Below, piece by piece: positions 47,519 to 59,402 of a stretch of DNA of 64,000 bases. A program made the position numbers and the translations under genes. Source of the stretch: Cryptomeria japonica (taxonomy: Eukaryota; Streptophyta; Pinopsida; Cupressales; Cupressaceae). The notes beneath the pieces were generated by a model, which worked only from the letters and a program-made list of their open reading frames with translations, made no database searches and had not been told where the DNA came from. Location of the stretch: positions 184,005,072 to 184,069,071 of the forward strand of contig NC_081411.1 in the NCBI RefSeq assembly GCF_030272615.1, given 5' to 3'. Numbering within the stretch: position 1 is the stretch's first letter; the number at the start of each line of letters is the position of its first letter.

Positions 47519-48148
47519 GAGATTTGTTCTTTCATTCAAACGCTGTGCAAAATATATCATTTCATTCATAGATAAAATGTCTTCACTGAAAATTCCAAAA
47601 GAAAACCAAGTCTGCTAATCCAAATCAAAGTTTTTCGGACCCCCATAAAAGCTTGCTTAATTACATATATAGCCTCCAGGCTAATAGCCTTTGAAATAAC
47701 CCGAGTTTTTTAAACTCTATCCTAGAGTTAAAAGAAATTGTTTTACTTAAAACTGGATAAAACTTAAATGGCCAAGAGCCACAGACAGAATGACAACTCA
47801 TTCATAACCCAATCAAGATTCCAACGTGGTAGAGGAAACGGTTGGTTTATCCCGTTTCGCCGTAGTGCCACGTACATTTTGCCACTCCAAGTGTGCCATT
47901 GAGAAGTTGAGGATGACTTGATAATGCAGGAGCTCAATATGCAGAATGCGTTGTTTCTAGAATTCTTTATCCATGTTTGCTTGCATGACTTTTATTTTAT
48001 GTGCTTCCAGATGATCAAAACAAACTGCTAACATTGACTTGGTCCTAGCCACCTTGGAGAAGTCATCTGTAGTTAGAGAATTTGTTTCTTGAATGAGCTA
48101 CACTCTCTCCCTAAAAGTTTTGACCATGTCTGCTGCATTCTTGATTGT
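47519..48148. other. 3' untranslated part of the gypsy element
   Basis: No coding frame. It is closely matched by 58378-59030 to the right of the other LTR. It includes a short purine-rich stretch next to the LTR (minus strand GAATGAAAGAACAAA) that could serve as polypurine tract. Confidence 0.5.
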
Positions 48149-50966
48149 CTATCCATCATCTTTAAGGAGTTGTATATCGATGCATTTCAAATCTTTCTGC
48201 ATCGTATCAATGACCTCTTTCAATCCTTTCAATAATTTGATGGATTCTTTGTGACCCTGTTTGATGATTGAGTTTCTCCATTCAACGTTTTTCCTTGATA
48301 CATATAGTACATTGTCATCCAAGCTATCCACAAGCTTCTCGGGAAGAAATTTCATTCATCTATGCCAAAACCGCTACCCATTTATTTTTTTCTTTGTCCC
48401 ATGCTGTAGCTTCTAATTCCAGCTCTTTACTCATGGCTATAGCATTATCATATACCTTGATTAAGCTAGCAATATAATATGTGCCTTGCTGCACTATGGA
48501 GTCAAGCCATTCATAAAAAATCTTAGCTATCATACGGCTTCTTTGAACCTCATCCAATATCTTCTAGTTTACTAGCGATTTAGGATCAAAAGACAATGAC
48601 ATCTGTGTCAAAGGCTAAGGACTCGGGTGATGTATGGGATTGGTATATTCTGTCATCTGTGTAACAACCTGTTTCAATTCCTGCTTGTCCTTCTCATCTT
48701 TCCAAGTTCAGGATATCATTCTTTTGGTGGAGGATTCTAAATGTTTTGCATCCATAACTCTTGAAGCAACTCCTAGGTGAATTTTCTCAACAACAAAATC
48801 TTTTTCAATGGATTTTCTGAGTCTTTATCTAAGATAGGCTTTGCTACTTCTGCTACCCAGTGGCATGTGTCATCATCGACCTCCATCATAGCCTCTATTT
48901 TAAGATTTTTGGGTTTGGATATTTTTTCGGGGCACTTACTAACCATATCTTCCTTGGGAATGGTAATAGGAACCACACTGCATTTCTTTCCAATAGAAGC
49001 TCCAAGCCATCAAGAAATGCTAGAATTTTCATTGGACAGAGGCGTCTGATAATCAGGTGGATAGACAACAGTCATGATGCTCATTGGATTTGGATTTTCT
49101 TCATATTCTTCTTTGTATCCACATCATGTACTAAAGGATTATTTGACACTTGTTCATCAATGGCCACCTGGGTTTCCTCACTTGAATCTAAGTCCACAAC
49201 AATCTGGTCCACCGTTGGTTCCCTGTTTCTCTTTCTGCTCCTAGAATGGGAGACTCAAACCATAGAGGAACTCAATGAGGATTTCTTTGACCTCTTGGTT
49301 TGAACTTCTCCAAGTTTTGGCCTTGTGGCACCTGCAATATCAACAATTACATTAGAGGAGGAAGTGGGAATTTGTGTTGCAGCATGAAGTGGACCAACTG
49401 TTATCTCTTTAGGAGTAATGATTGGCTCCTTTCTAAATTTTTGGTCCCTTAACCATTTCTCCATTCTCCTTATAACATTGAAGGACTTGGTTTGGATAAT
49501 TTCTTCTTCTCTCCTGTCCCAATCAATTTCAGGGATGGTTTCCCTTGAACCCTTACATTGAATTTAGGATCTAACACATCTTCCCCCTCCTGTTCTTGTA
49601 TTCCTACCACATTTATTGATAATCTCATTGTAACAATCTACTGCAAAGTGAACCTTGACCAGAATCTCCTTCTTACTTCAAATTCATCGCAGCAATTCTC
49701 TCAATAATCTTCTAATTAGGGTTCATGAAAGAAATTGACATCAACATTTAAATGTTCCACATCATAGCCTCTACTATCAAACTTGCGTCCAACAATGTAG
49801 GGCTGTAAATTCAGTTTCTTGAACTCTAATTCTAGGTTCAAAGTTCAATTGGGAAGGCAACTCCATATTTACTCTTCACCCCTAACTTTTTATTAATGTG
49901 TGCAAGTTGTCTGCAAACTTCAATAAGTATATAATTATCAAAGGCATACCTCGGCAATTTGAATGGTTCACCTTCAAAGCCCTCCACTCTAATGTAAGTA
50001 AATCTGGGAAATTGGATAAAATAGCTTCCATATATACTGACCAACTCCATGGCTTCGACTGACATTCTTTTATATGTGTCTCCCTATAGTTCAAAGACAA
50101 GTCTGCCTATGAAAACATCATTCCATCTTGTAACATTTTCAACATATCTTTGTTGTTGCAAGTGTGGATAATAATCCTAAACCTTCATGCAATCCACCCA
50201 AGGCTCATGATGTAACCCTTGCCACTCTCTGGTACAAGGTAGTATATAAAATAAATATGAGGACATATTAAAACCATAAATTCCAACAAAATTACTCAAA
50301 CCCTCATGAAGCCTTTCAGCAATAACCTGTGCCCAGTCAAAATATTTCTCACCAGTTAACAATACCTGAATATAAAATATACATCCAATCTTCCTAATAG
50401 AAAGCATGTGAATTCCCTTTGAGTCTATTTAACAAAAACACAATATCCCACACCTCCATTATGAAATGTTGTCTTGTAAGAAGCTTGGGTAATCGGGAAC
50501 CCCCTTTCTGAAGTTTTAGGAGCCAATTTGTAGCAATGATGCTCTTGTAAGTTCTTTTCTTCTATGAGAAGAATGTGTATGAAGTACCAATGGACCAATC
50601 TTCATACGGTTCCTAATGAGGGATTCCAATTGCATCCATCACTGTTTCCCTATAAATTTCTACTAACCATTCACCACTGCTGGTCCTAATACACCTATTA
50701 CTGGCATCATACATGTTCATACATGCTATCACCAATTCTAGGCAAGGGGTGGCAGTTGGGAATATAGCAATTTCAATCGAGACACTTTTAACTATTCTTT
50801 CAATCATTGAATTAACCTTAGGGTTTCTAGCTCTTTCTAAAAAATCTCCTAGGCTAGCCTGGGCTAAAGAAGTGTCACCTAGTTTTGGAAACATATTGAC
50901 TAAGCATGATGTGCAGCCAAGATTTGGAAGAGTCAGCCTCATAATGGCCTCTTTTTCATTCATCAA
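48149..50966 (-). pseudogene. additional ORF downstream of gypsy integrase, unrecognised
   Basis: A decayed protein of roughly 900 residues is spread over all three minus frames. It begins MMNEKEAIMRLTLPNLGC at 50966, with RCIRTSSGEWLVEIYRETV and MDAIGIPH in the first part. A hydrophobic/aromatic section (YLFYILPCTREWQGL, FPRFTYIRVEGFEGEPFKLP) comes next. A charged linker follows, then a Lys/Glu-rich predicted coiled-coil end (DEVQRSRMIAKIFYEWL; RNSIIKQGHKESIKLLKGLK). No enzymatic motif is seen. Extra ORFs between integrase and the 3' LTR are known in plant Tat-like gypsy elements, where their functions are mostly unknown. Part of it is present again at 59045-59402. Confidence 0.6.
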
Positions 50967-52140
50967 ATAATTTCTAGAAAGAATAGAATTCTATTACAAA
51001 ACAAAGAATTTTTCTATACTGACTTTTTGAGCTAGTAACACAACGGAGAAGGAATTATCAAAACTCACCTATTGGCACCATTAAATCTGCAAAACCCTCG
51101 AAAGTATGGAGTTAAAATTACCTTCGGCGCCCTTCGCTTCTCCAACAATAACAACTACCAATTTCACAATTTGAGAACTTACATATTAAGAGGCAGAAAA
51201 AAGGAGTAATACCTATGCACACGTCATGATAATTCATTCGAGTGTGTGACATAACCCATGATTTGATGGGATTCTGACAAATTTCTTTATTACATATCAA
51301 CTCCACACAAATGACTTGAGTTTTCATGATTTATTTCCATAATTAGAATTTTAAAATATGATATCCTCAGAATATTCCTTTTGCCGCACCACCTTTACTT
51401 GATTAATGTCCATGGGGCCAATTTGAAATGAAATTTTGAACCGTGAACCATTTAACCAGAAGTTCAATGGTTCAAGTTCTATCCCAAGAAAAAAAAGGAC
51501 TTCCACCTTACGGATCAACACAACAACTAGGAACAAGCAAATAATTTTAACAAACATAAAGGAGGACCTTGAACTTTGAACCTTGAACCACTTTAAGAAT
51601 GGTTCAAAAGTTCAAGTTCAAAACTGACTTAACACATTGACGCTCACCCGCTTAACAACAAAACAAAGCTGCGACACACTCTAAGGCACCGGTTGAACCT
51701 TGAACCTAGAACCAAAATGTAGGTTCGACACACGGGTTCATTGGGACAAAAAAAGTGAATTATATAGAAAAGTTAAATATCCAAGGATGGATCAAGCCGA
51801 ATGGGGACAGAAACATTAATGACACAATATGTTACTCAAGACAAAGACTTTAACTATTGATAAAATAATGGGGTAACATCATCTCTGATGAGGGACCAAG
51901 ACTGAGAAGGACCAGAAATGGAATCTAGAATCTTTGGTTTTGCTCACAAGCGAAGAAGGACAAGGGTCCAACCACAACAAACCACACAACAAGAAAAACA
52001 AATAGCACAACAAAAACCTATGTACAAAGTAGGAGCAGGCCTTTTTATTATTGACACAACTTTAAATCCTACCCATTGTAGGAAAAGGGCAGTGAAACTC
52101 CATTAGGGTATTCAAGTTTAAATGAGTTAGGGCCTAGTAC
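50967..52140. other. gypsy spacer with GAACC/GGTTCAAG repeats
   Basis: Between integrase and the additional ORF no gene is seen. From about 51430 to 51740 the phrases CTTGAACC, GAACCTTGAAC and GGTTCAAG occur about ten times in both orientations. Similar wording recurs at 56320-56385 in the gag region. Confidence 0.5.
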
Positions 52141-53294
52141 CTATTTGATCACGAATGGTCCTTTCCAAAGATAATCTAATTTCCTATGAGCTCCTTTTGG
52201 TTCCCTATGTTTGTTCGAGAGCAGGACTTGATCTCCTAGCATAAACTGTCGTGGTCTAGCTCTACGATCAAAAAATTTATTTACCCTAGCCTGATGTGCA
52301 GTGATGTTATCCACCAACTCTTGCCTCTCTTCTTCAATTTTTGAAAGATACATAATTCTCTTTTCCAGAGCACTTTGGAAGAATTCATCTTCTATCACTT
52401 TCTGCAACCTAGCAGCTGATAATTTTAGGGGTAAGGACAATTGAGCTTCTACTCCATATACCAATTCAAATGGTATCATACCTATGGCCCTTTTAGATGA
52501 GTTTCTATTATTCTTTTATGTGAATCCTTTGCATTCTCAACCACCGATTTTTGTATTATAGAAATCAAATTCTTATTGTTAGATTCCACCTGGCCATTTC
52601 CTTGCAAATAGTAATATGAAGAATGAGATAAGAGAATGCCATGATCATAACAAAACATGCTGATTTCTTTGGAAGAGAAATTTGGGGCATTATCAATCAT
52701 GATCTTCTGGGGTACACCAAACCTAGTCAAGATATTCTCTTTCAGGAAGTTACAAACAATTTCTGAAGTAGTCTTCCTCACAAGGACTGTTTCTACCCAC
52801 TTTGTAAAATAATATGTAGCTGTGAGGATATGCGTATGACCAATACTTGATGGGGGATTCAATGGACCAATAAAATCTAAACCCCATTGTTTAAAGGGTT
52901 CATCTATGATCACCGACCTTAATGGTAATGCAACTAATTGGGGTCTTCTTGAGAATAGCTTACATTTCTCACAACATACAACCCATTTATATGCATCTTT
53001 AAACATACCTGGTCAGTAGTAACAAATCCTAAGGATTTTGAAAGCTATTACGGTAGATGAATAGTGTCCTCAACATGCCCCATTATGAAAAACTTGTTAA
53101 AGCTTCTCCTATTGTTCCTTATCAACACACCTTAAGAATGACCCATCCAAGCCCTTTTTGTATAAGATATCATCCACAATCACATATTTATCTACTTTCA
53201 ATCTTAGATTTCTCTTTTTTTTTTCATTTAAATGCTCAGGACATTCTCCATATGTCAGGGAATGAGCCACACCGATGAACCATTCATCTTGCAA
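52141..53294 (-). pseudogene. gypsy integrase
   Basis: The zinc-binding N-terminal part is at 53294-53109 and again around the CCEKC motif near 52960. The core (53006-52482) keeps all three catalytic acids: GLDFIGPL, IDNAPNFSS and GQVESNNK. The C-terminal part (52479-52141) has the GVEAQLSLPLKL and GDQVLLSNKHREP...WKGPFVIK wording of plant gypsy integrases. No chromodomain is seen, which argues against a chromovirus. Frame changes between core and C-terminal part show that it is inactive. Confidence 0.85.
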
Positions 53295-53299
53295 GATGA

Positions 53300-54800
53300 C
53301 AAATAAAGTTAGTGGTAGTTTGTCTTATTCCTCCTTGTTTTCATCTATTAAATGACATAATCCTTGCCCCTGGACTAACTTGGTCGGTCTGATATCCAAA
53401 TCAAATTCCTAAACCTTTGAAACCCAGGTCGCTCTATTATTCATTCCCACCTCCTGGTGAGTCAAGATACTTTGCATAGTGGGGTTTGGCACAAAGACAA
53501 TTGAATGGGAATACAGTACATAATACCTGAAATGCTTGACAGCTTTAACAACTGTAAAGGTCTATTTCTTGACTAATGAGTAATTCAATTAATTCTTTTT
53601 GATTAGAACGCCCATGAACACAATAGAGACTTCTTCATTTGGTTCATTCTTTTGCAGAAGAATGTTGGACATTGTGTGTTCTGAAGCATAACAATACATG
53701 ATAAAATCTCTCTTAATCAAGATTTATTAGTGTTGGAGCATGAGAAATTGCTTCCTTTACCTCTTCAAAGGCTCTTTTTGCTTCTTCCTTCCATTTCAAA
53801 GTCTTCTTTTCACTCATCATCCCTACAATGTGTTTGGTAATTTCAGCAAAGTTTGGCACAAACCTCCTAAGAAAACTCACTTGCCCAAAGAATGATTTGA
53901 CACCACTTCTGTCTGACGGAAAACTTAACTGTTGGATAGCTTTTATCCTATCAGGATCTATTTTGATACCATCTTGCAAAACTATATGCCCTAATAGCTT
54001 TCCTTCTGTAACACAGAAAATTGACTTCTTTAGGTTGAGGGAAATACCATGGTCCCTGCATCTTTGTAGCACAGTCTCCAAATCTCTTAGTGATTTTTCC
54101 TTCTTTTAGAGAAAATTGTCAAATCGTTTAGATAGATAGATACAGTCTTACCAATGAGGTGACCGAATGAGAGATTCATCACCTTTTTAAAAGTTGCTCC
54201 CGCATTTATTAGGCCAAATGGCATACAATTGTAGGCGAAAGTTCCTCAAGGTGTTGTAAAGGTCATTTTGTGTTGGTCCTCTTTTGCTACACTTATCTGG
54301 TTATAACCAGAGAAACCATCAAGCATCGACATCAGTTCTGATCCAGCAACATTTTGGAGAATATGATCCATCACTAGCAATGGGTAATTATCTTTCAAAC
54401 TGGCTTGATTCAAGTTTCAAAAATCCACACAAATCCTTATTTCTCCATTTTTCTTGTGAACCGGAACAATGTTGGCCACCCATGTAGAATGGTGAATAGT
54501 CCATAGATAATCCTTACCTAAAGAATCTTGTCTATTTCTTTAAAAATAGCATTTGTGACCTTGGGATTGTAATTTCTCAATTTTTGTATAAAAGGAGCCA
54601 CTCCGGCCTTAAGAGGAATATGATGCTAAAACTAACCATTTCTAAAGTCTTTCAAATCCTCATAAGACCAGACAAAAACATCCAAAAATTTTTGTAACAA
54701 TTTAATAAAAAAAATTATTTCCTTAGGATTGCAACACTTGCCTAAATTGACCATCTTTGGGTTATTTTCATCACCTAAATTAATCTTTTCATATTCTCCC
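53300..54800 (-). pseudogene. gypsy reverse transcriptase and RNase H
   Basis: The linker NPKMVNLGKCCNPKEI and VFVWSYEDLKDFRNG (near 54640-54770) leads into RT: MSMLDGFSGYNQISVAKEDQ, TFAYNCMPFGLINAGATF, and the catalytic box at 54123-54134, which reads YLND instead of YLDD. The thumb/connection follows (KSIFCVTEGKLLGHIVLQDG, SFFGQVSFLRRFVPNFAEI). The RNase H-like part at 53712-53300 reads DFIMYCYASEHTMSNILLQK ... VVKAVKHFRYYVLYS ... EFDLDIRPTKLVQGQGL. The Asp-to-Asn change in the catalytic box alone would inactivate RT. Confidence 0.85.
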
Positions 54801-55039
54801 GATGTATTAGCAGTTTGAGAAGCATTTTCTTTTACATACCTATCATTGGGATCAAAGAGGCATTCTAAGGATACCATGCCTTTTGGAATTTGATTTCCCT
54901 TGAACTGAAAAAATTCCTTTTTAGAACCTCCCCCTGTATCTAGACAAAACTCATTACATTCATTCTTAGACCCTTCGAAGAAAGAAGAGGCAAACATTTC
55001 AGCATTTTGCAAAGTACTTATTGATGTAATTATCATTTC

Positions 55040-56000
55040 CAAAAACTTGCTAGAAATTTGAATTACTAGGTATGTTAGGATGATATATAACTTCAATCCT
55101 GTAAAGATCTGCACCAAAATCTGGATGTGGGAGTAATAAAGACGCTGACACTGCCAAAGAATCTGCATGGGAATTTTGATCTCTAGGAATGGCTTCAATT
55201 GAGAAAGCATCAAAATATTCAATCTCATCCCAAACTCTATTTCCGTAATGTCTAAGTCTTTCATTCTTTATCGAGAAGAGACTTCGTACCTGTTTAACAA
55301 TTAATTTTGCATTGCCTTTGGCGCTCAACAATTTGACTCCTCTTTTCCTAGCTTGCTCAATTCCTAACAACAATGCCACATATTCTGCTGTGTTATTAGT
55401 GTTTTCAAATTCTAATTTGAATGAAAAAGTAATTTTTTAACCTTGTGGAGAAATGAGCATCACTCTAGCACCAGATCCAGTCGATGCGCAACTCCCATCA
55501 AACTCCATTTCCCACAAACCTGTAGCAGGATCTACTACATTTTCTGGTGTCCCTTTCTTATCATCAGAGAAGAGAAAATAATTGCCAAAATCACATTCTT
55601 GATACAATATTTGAGATTTTGGGTCGTCAGAGGGAAAAATTGTATATTTGGATTTTGGTTCAGGTTGAAGAGCAATTTTTTTCTTACCAATGGGAATTAT
55701 TGCCTCAAACCAATCCATTTTAATTTCTCCTCCCAAATCCTTACAAAAAGTCCTTCTTATCAACATTCCATAACTTGCAGGAATATCGACAACCAAAATA
55801 GTTAACTTCACTCTTTTGTTAGGATGTAGTGCTAGAGAAACTTGTGCATCTTTGATTTGACCTAGTAAAGGAATTTTCTTTGAGTCCACTAAATAATATT
55901 TACCAAATGTTTTAGTGAGTGAAAGACCTAATGCTTTAGCAACTGTAGAAGGCATAATATTATCAGAGGCTCCCTAATCAATGATCTAATTATTAAGTTT
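55040..56000 (-). pseudogene. gypsy protease followed by an additional RNase H domain
   Basis: Protease: IID-stop-GASDNIMPSTV with a TAG at 55974-55976 inside the active-site motif, then the flap region (VDIPASYGMLIRRTF). In the same frame an RNase H domain follows ahead of RT: LWEMEFDGSCASTGSGA, NNTAEYVALLLGIEQARKRG, AKGNAKLIVKQV, and IPRDQNSHADSLA at the end. This is the archaeal/plant-type RNase H pattern, with its second Asp changed to Asn (GNAKL). With the RNase H after RT, the element carries two such domains. Additional RNase H domains are known in Tat-lineage gypsy elements. Confidence 0.75.
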
Positions 56001-57509
56001 ATATCCATTGATAAATAAAGACACATAAAATGGCTTAGGCCTTTGGTCAGGTAATAATGGTGGTTCAATTGGTTCATTAGCTAATTCCTTTAGAACAGTA
56101 CTAGACAACTCTGTAGATTTGGTATCCTTTTCATCTTGTGAGAACTAAAGGTTAATCAATGGTATTTTGGTGAATTGCAACTAAGAAATTTCCCTCTGTA
56201 CATATTTAATTAACTTTTCTAACTCTTTAGGGTTCAATCTAAGATATTCGGCGGCAGAAATTTGAATTTTAGATGCCTTACAAAATTGAAAAAAATCAAA
56301 AGAAGTATTGGGGTTAAAACACTTCAACTTCTGAACCTCTTGAACTCTTGAACCATTCTCTGAGTTCTAGTTCACAGGTTCTTTACCTTTAGCTATAGTT
56401 TTGGGAAAAGTAGTGGTACCTATGTTTTTGGATTGACATTGATTTCTAGTTAGGATGACACAAGAAGGGTCTCCAAGGGTCACCAATATATCACCTCCTC
56501 TGTCTGAATCTTATTCATACTCCACAAAGTGTATTCCAGAGTCACCAAGTTTCCCATGGACTCCTTCTTCTGGACTAGGTTCACTTATGAGTTCTCTTGT
56601 ATTTATCATTTGTGCACGTCGCAACATCTCTGGACAAGAATTACCATCGTAATCATCAGTAAGATGGAAAACACACATATTTCCCTTAAGTGGTGGAGCT
56701 TCAATTGCTAGTCTTTGTTGAGCTAGAGGCAATTTTAAGGCTTTATTCCTAGTTCCCATAGGCTGATTAGTAATCCTGCTTGGTATGTCTTGATAAGGTT
56801 GTGGGTAAGATGTACTAGCCTTGGGTAACTATCTTTTGAGTGTTATGACATCATTCATTAGCCTTTGGATTATAGGGTCTAAGGGGGTAGAGGTTTGCGC
56901 ATTAGCCACTTGCACTTCCCTTTTCCATTTTCCCGTAGTAATTAAGTCATCTTCTAACTCAACAACAAGTGTTCTGACATTATTCTAAGCTGCAAGTCTT
57001 TGTATGGGAATCAAGAAACTTATCTTTGAGGGCATAGAGTCTATGAAGAAAAATTTCAAGTTATCATCTGAAGGTTTCTAATTTGCAGGAATTTTATGGA
57101 CAATTTTATCAAATTTGGCCACAAAATCTCTCATAGATTCAGGGATCTCTTTTTTCAATTGAGCAAACTGGGCCAAAAGGAAATGTTCATCTTCTACAAC
57201 CTTGAACCTAGCCTCAAACCTAGTTTTCAAATCTTGTCAGTTTGTTATTATGCTATTCAGAAAATGGTAAAACCAATCTACAACTACCTCAATTAATGTC
57301 TACACAAACAACCTTATTGCCACATCTTCATGCTGGACAGCTATTGCACCACATGCAACTTTAAATGAATTTAAATGTTCATCGACTATGACCTTCCCAT
57401 CACCACTAAAATTAGGCAAATGATCTCTCACTCCTTTGGGTAAAGCATTCAAATTTAGGCCAAAATTTAATAGACCTACTGTGGCTCCCCAAGGATTGTT
57501 GGCTACCAT
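56001..57509 (-). pseudogene. gypsy gag
   Basis: The frame starts MVANNPWGATVGLLNFGLNL at 57509. The capsid-like core PNFSGDGKVIVDEHLNSFKVACGA, then EDVAIRLFV, is typical of plant gypsy gag (NFSGDG...EEHLxxF). ARFKVVEDEHFLLAQFAQLK and ESMRDFVAKFDKIVHKIP follow. A charged region with VCVFHLTDDYD-like and FNPNTSFDFFQFCK wording leads into protease without frame change. More than eight stops interrupt it, mostly TAG. No CCHC knuckle is recognised. Confidence 0.75.
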
Positions 57510-57850
57510 CGGAAGAATGATATTAAGGGGTTTGGGGTTTATTATACTGTGTAAGGTAACACCATGGAAGGTTAGGGCTTGACCAACAGAAGATATAGGA
57601 AATGAAGGGGAAGGGGAAGGAGGTCTACTTCTTGCTCATCTTTTGGGTGTAAAGGATGGTCGAAAGTTAATATTTTGTAATTCCAGAAAGACTAAGTCAA
57701 ATATCCCCTCATGCCTCTAAAACCTAGTGTACCTTCTTGGCTCCAACCTATTCACAATGCGTAGTTTTGGTAGAACTAGACAAGCTTTAAATAGTTCACA
57801 AGATAGTTCTATATATCCCGTGACCAAGTGACCAATCTTATTGTTTGACT
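57510..57850. other. gypsy untranslated leader between primer-binding site and gag
   Basis: No independent feature is seen. It joins the primer-binding site to the gag start at 57509. Confidence 0.5.
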
Positions 57851-57867
57851 CCCTAGCAGAGTCACCA
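57851..57867 (-). other. gypsy primer-binding site
   Basis: On the minus strand, 6 nt after the LTR end, the sequence TGGTGACTCTGCTAGGG follows TTTT. It resembles the TTTTGGCGACTCTGCTGGGG wording found next to LTRs of plant Tat-like gypsy elements. The tRNA is not identified here. Confidence 0.65.
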
Positions 57868-57873
57868 AAAATC

Positions 57874-58377
57874 TGTTGGTTAACAGATTTGCCTTTCTTT
57901 AATATTTTTTATAATGATTCATGAATACCCCTGTTGAAAAGAAAAAGAAACCAATAGTTGGGTGAATCGATTATTGGTTTACCCTATGCATAAGGGTGCA
58001 GCTCCCCGTATGATATCCAATGAATTTTTTATGCAAATTAATCTCAAAGAAATGCACTTTTTACCAGAAAGCGAGAAAGGCTTTCACATCCATTTGTCAA
58101 CACAATATGAATGCGATGAAATAATTATTCATAGATGTAAAGTTCACAAACTTGAACTTTGAATATTTCACTCTTATATAAAACTTATTTCACAAAGTAT
58201 ACTCAATATATTATGAATGTTGATCGAGACTCACTCATGCCTCAAAGGACAAGGGGGATCAGAATCATTCAAACAACAAAAATCAACTAATTTCCTTAAT
58301 CAAATGAATTCACAAACTTATAATAAGAAGATAATCAAAGAAGTAAAATATTTTTCACACAAACATATATCCCAACA
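57874..58377 (-). repeat. 5' LTR of the gypsy element, shared with a second copy
   Basis: 504 bp, plus-strand ends TGTTGGTTAACAG and ATATCCCAACA. It is preceded (on its left) by the primer-binding site and followed (on its right) by sequence equal to the 3' interior of the element, so it serves as LTR to two tandem copies. Confidence 0.75.
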
Positions 58378-59402
58378 AAGATTTGTTCTTTCATTCAAAC
58401 ACACAAATTTGAAGGCTATCCAAAATATATAATTTCATTCACAAATAAAATATCCTCACTGAAAATTCCAAAAGAAAACTAACCCTTCTAATCCAAATAA
58501 AAGTTTTTCGGACCCCCATAAAATCTTTCTTAATTACATATATAGCCTCCAGGCTAATAGTCTTTGAAATAACCTAGGTTTTTTAAAATCTAATTTAGAG
58601 TTAAAAGAAACTGTTTTACTTAAAATTGGATAAAACTTAAATGGCCAAGATCCATGGACAGAATGGTAGCTCATTCATAACCCGATCAAGATTCCAACAT
58701 GGTAGAGGAAAGGACTGGTTTATCCAATTTTGCCACAGTGCCACGTACATTCTGCCACTCCAAGTGTGTCGTTGAGAAGTTGAGGATGACCTAATTATGC
58801 AGGAGATCAATATGAAGAATTCATTGTTTCCAGAATTCTTTATCCATGTTTACCTACATGAATTTTATTTTATGTACTTCCAAATGATCAAATCAAACTG
58901 CTAACATTGACTCGTTCCTAGCCACCTTGGAGAAGTCATCCGTAGTTAGAGACTTTGTTTCTTTAATGAGCTACACTCTTTCCTTCAAATTTTTGACCAT
59001 GTCTACTGCATGCTCGATTGTCTGTCCATCATCTTTCAGGAGCTCTATATCGATGCATTCAAATCTTTCTGCATCGTATCAATGATCTCTTTCATTCCTT
59101 TTAATAATTTGTTGGATTCTTTGTGACCTTGTTTGATGATTGATTTTCTCCATTCAATGATTTTCCTTGATACATATAATACATTGTCATCCAAGTTATC
59201 CACAGGCTTCTCAGCAAGAAATTTCATGATCCCAAATTTTTGTACATCATTCATCTATGCCAAAACTGCTACCCATTTATTTCTTTCTTTGTCCCAAGTT
59301 ATACCTTCCAACTCCAACTCTTTACTCATGGCTATAGAATTATCATATACCTTGATTAAGCTAGCAATGCAATCTGGGCCTTGCTACACTATGGAGTCAA
59401 GG
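58378..59402 (-). mobile_element. 3' interior fragment of a second, tandem gypsy copy
   Basis: It aligns base for base, with scattered substitutions, to 47519-48507, the 3' untranslated part plus the end of the additional ORF. It includes the coiled-coil coding piece at 59045-59254 (DNLDDNVLYVSRKIIEWRKS). It ends abruptly after CTATGGAGTCAAG, where the foldback junction begins. Confidence 0.8.

Larger units (their letters stand above)
47014..58377 (-). mobile_element. Ty3/gypsy retrotransposon with extra RNase H and 3' additional ORF
   Basis: Direct LTRs lie at 47014-47518 and 57874-58377. Between them on the minus strand, from right to left, are the primer-binding site, gag, protease, an RNase H-like domain, reverse transcriptase, a second RNase H, integrase, a spacer and an additional decayed ORF. 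The gag-protease-RNase H part is in one frame, RT and beyond change frame several times, and many stops occur, so the copy is dead. It interrupts the ankyrin gene after TGTGG (47009-47013). The right target duplication cannot be checked, because sequence of a second element copy follows the right LTR. Confidence 0.85.

Noticed and set aside
51918-52106. Small basic Gln-rich protein on the plus strand
   Set aside because: It lies in gypsy spacer DNA opposite the element's coding direction, has no homologue I recognise and is short enough to occur by chance.
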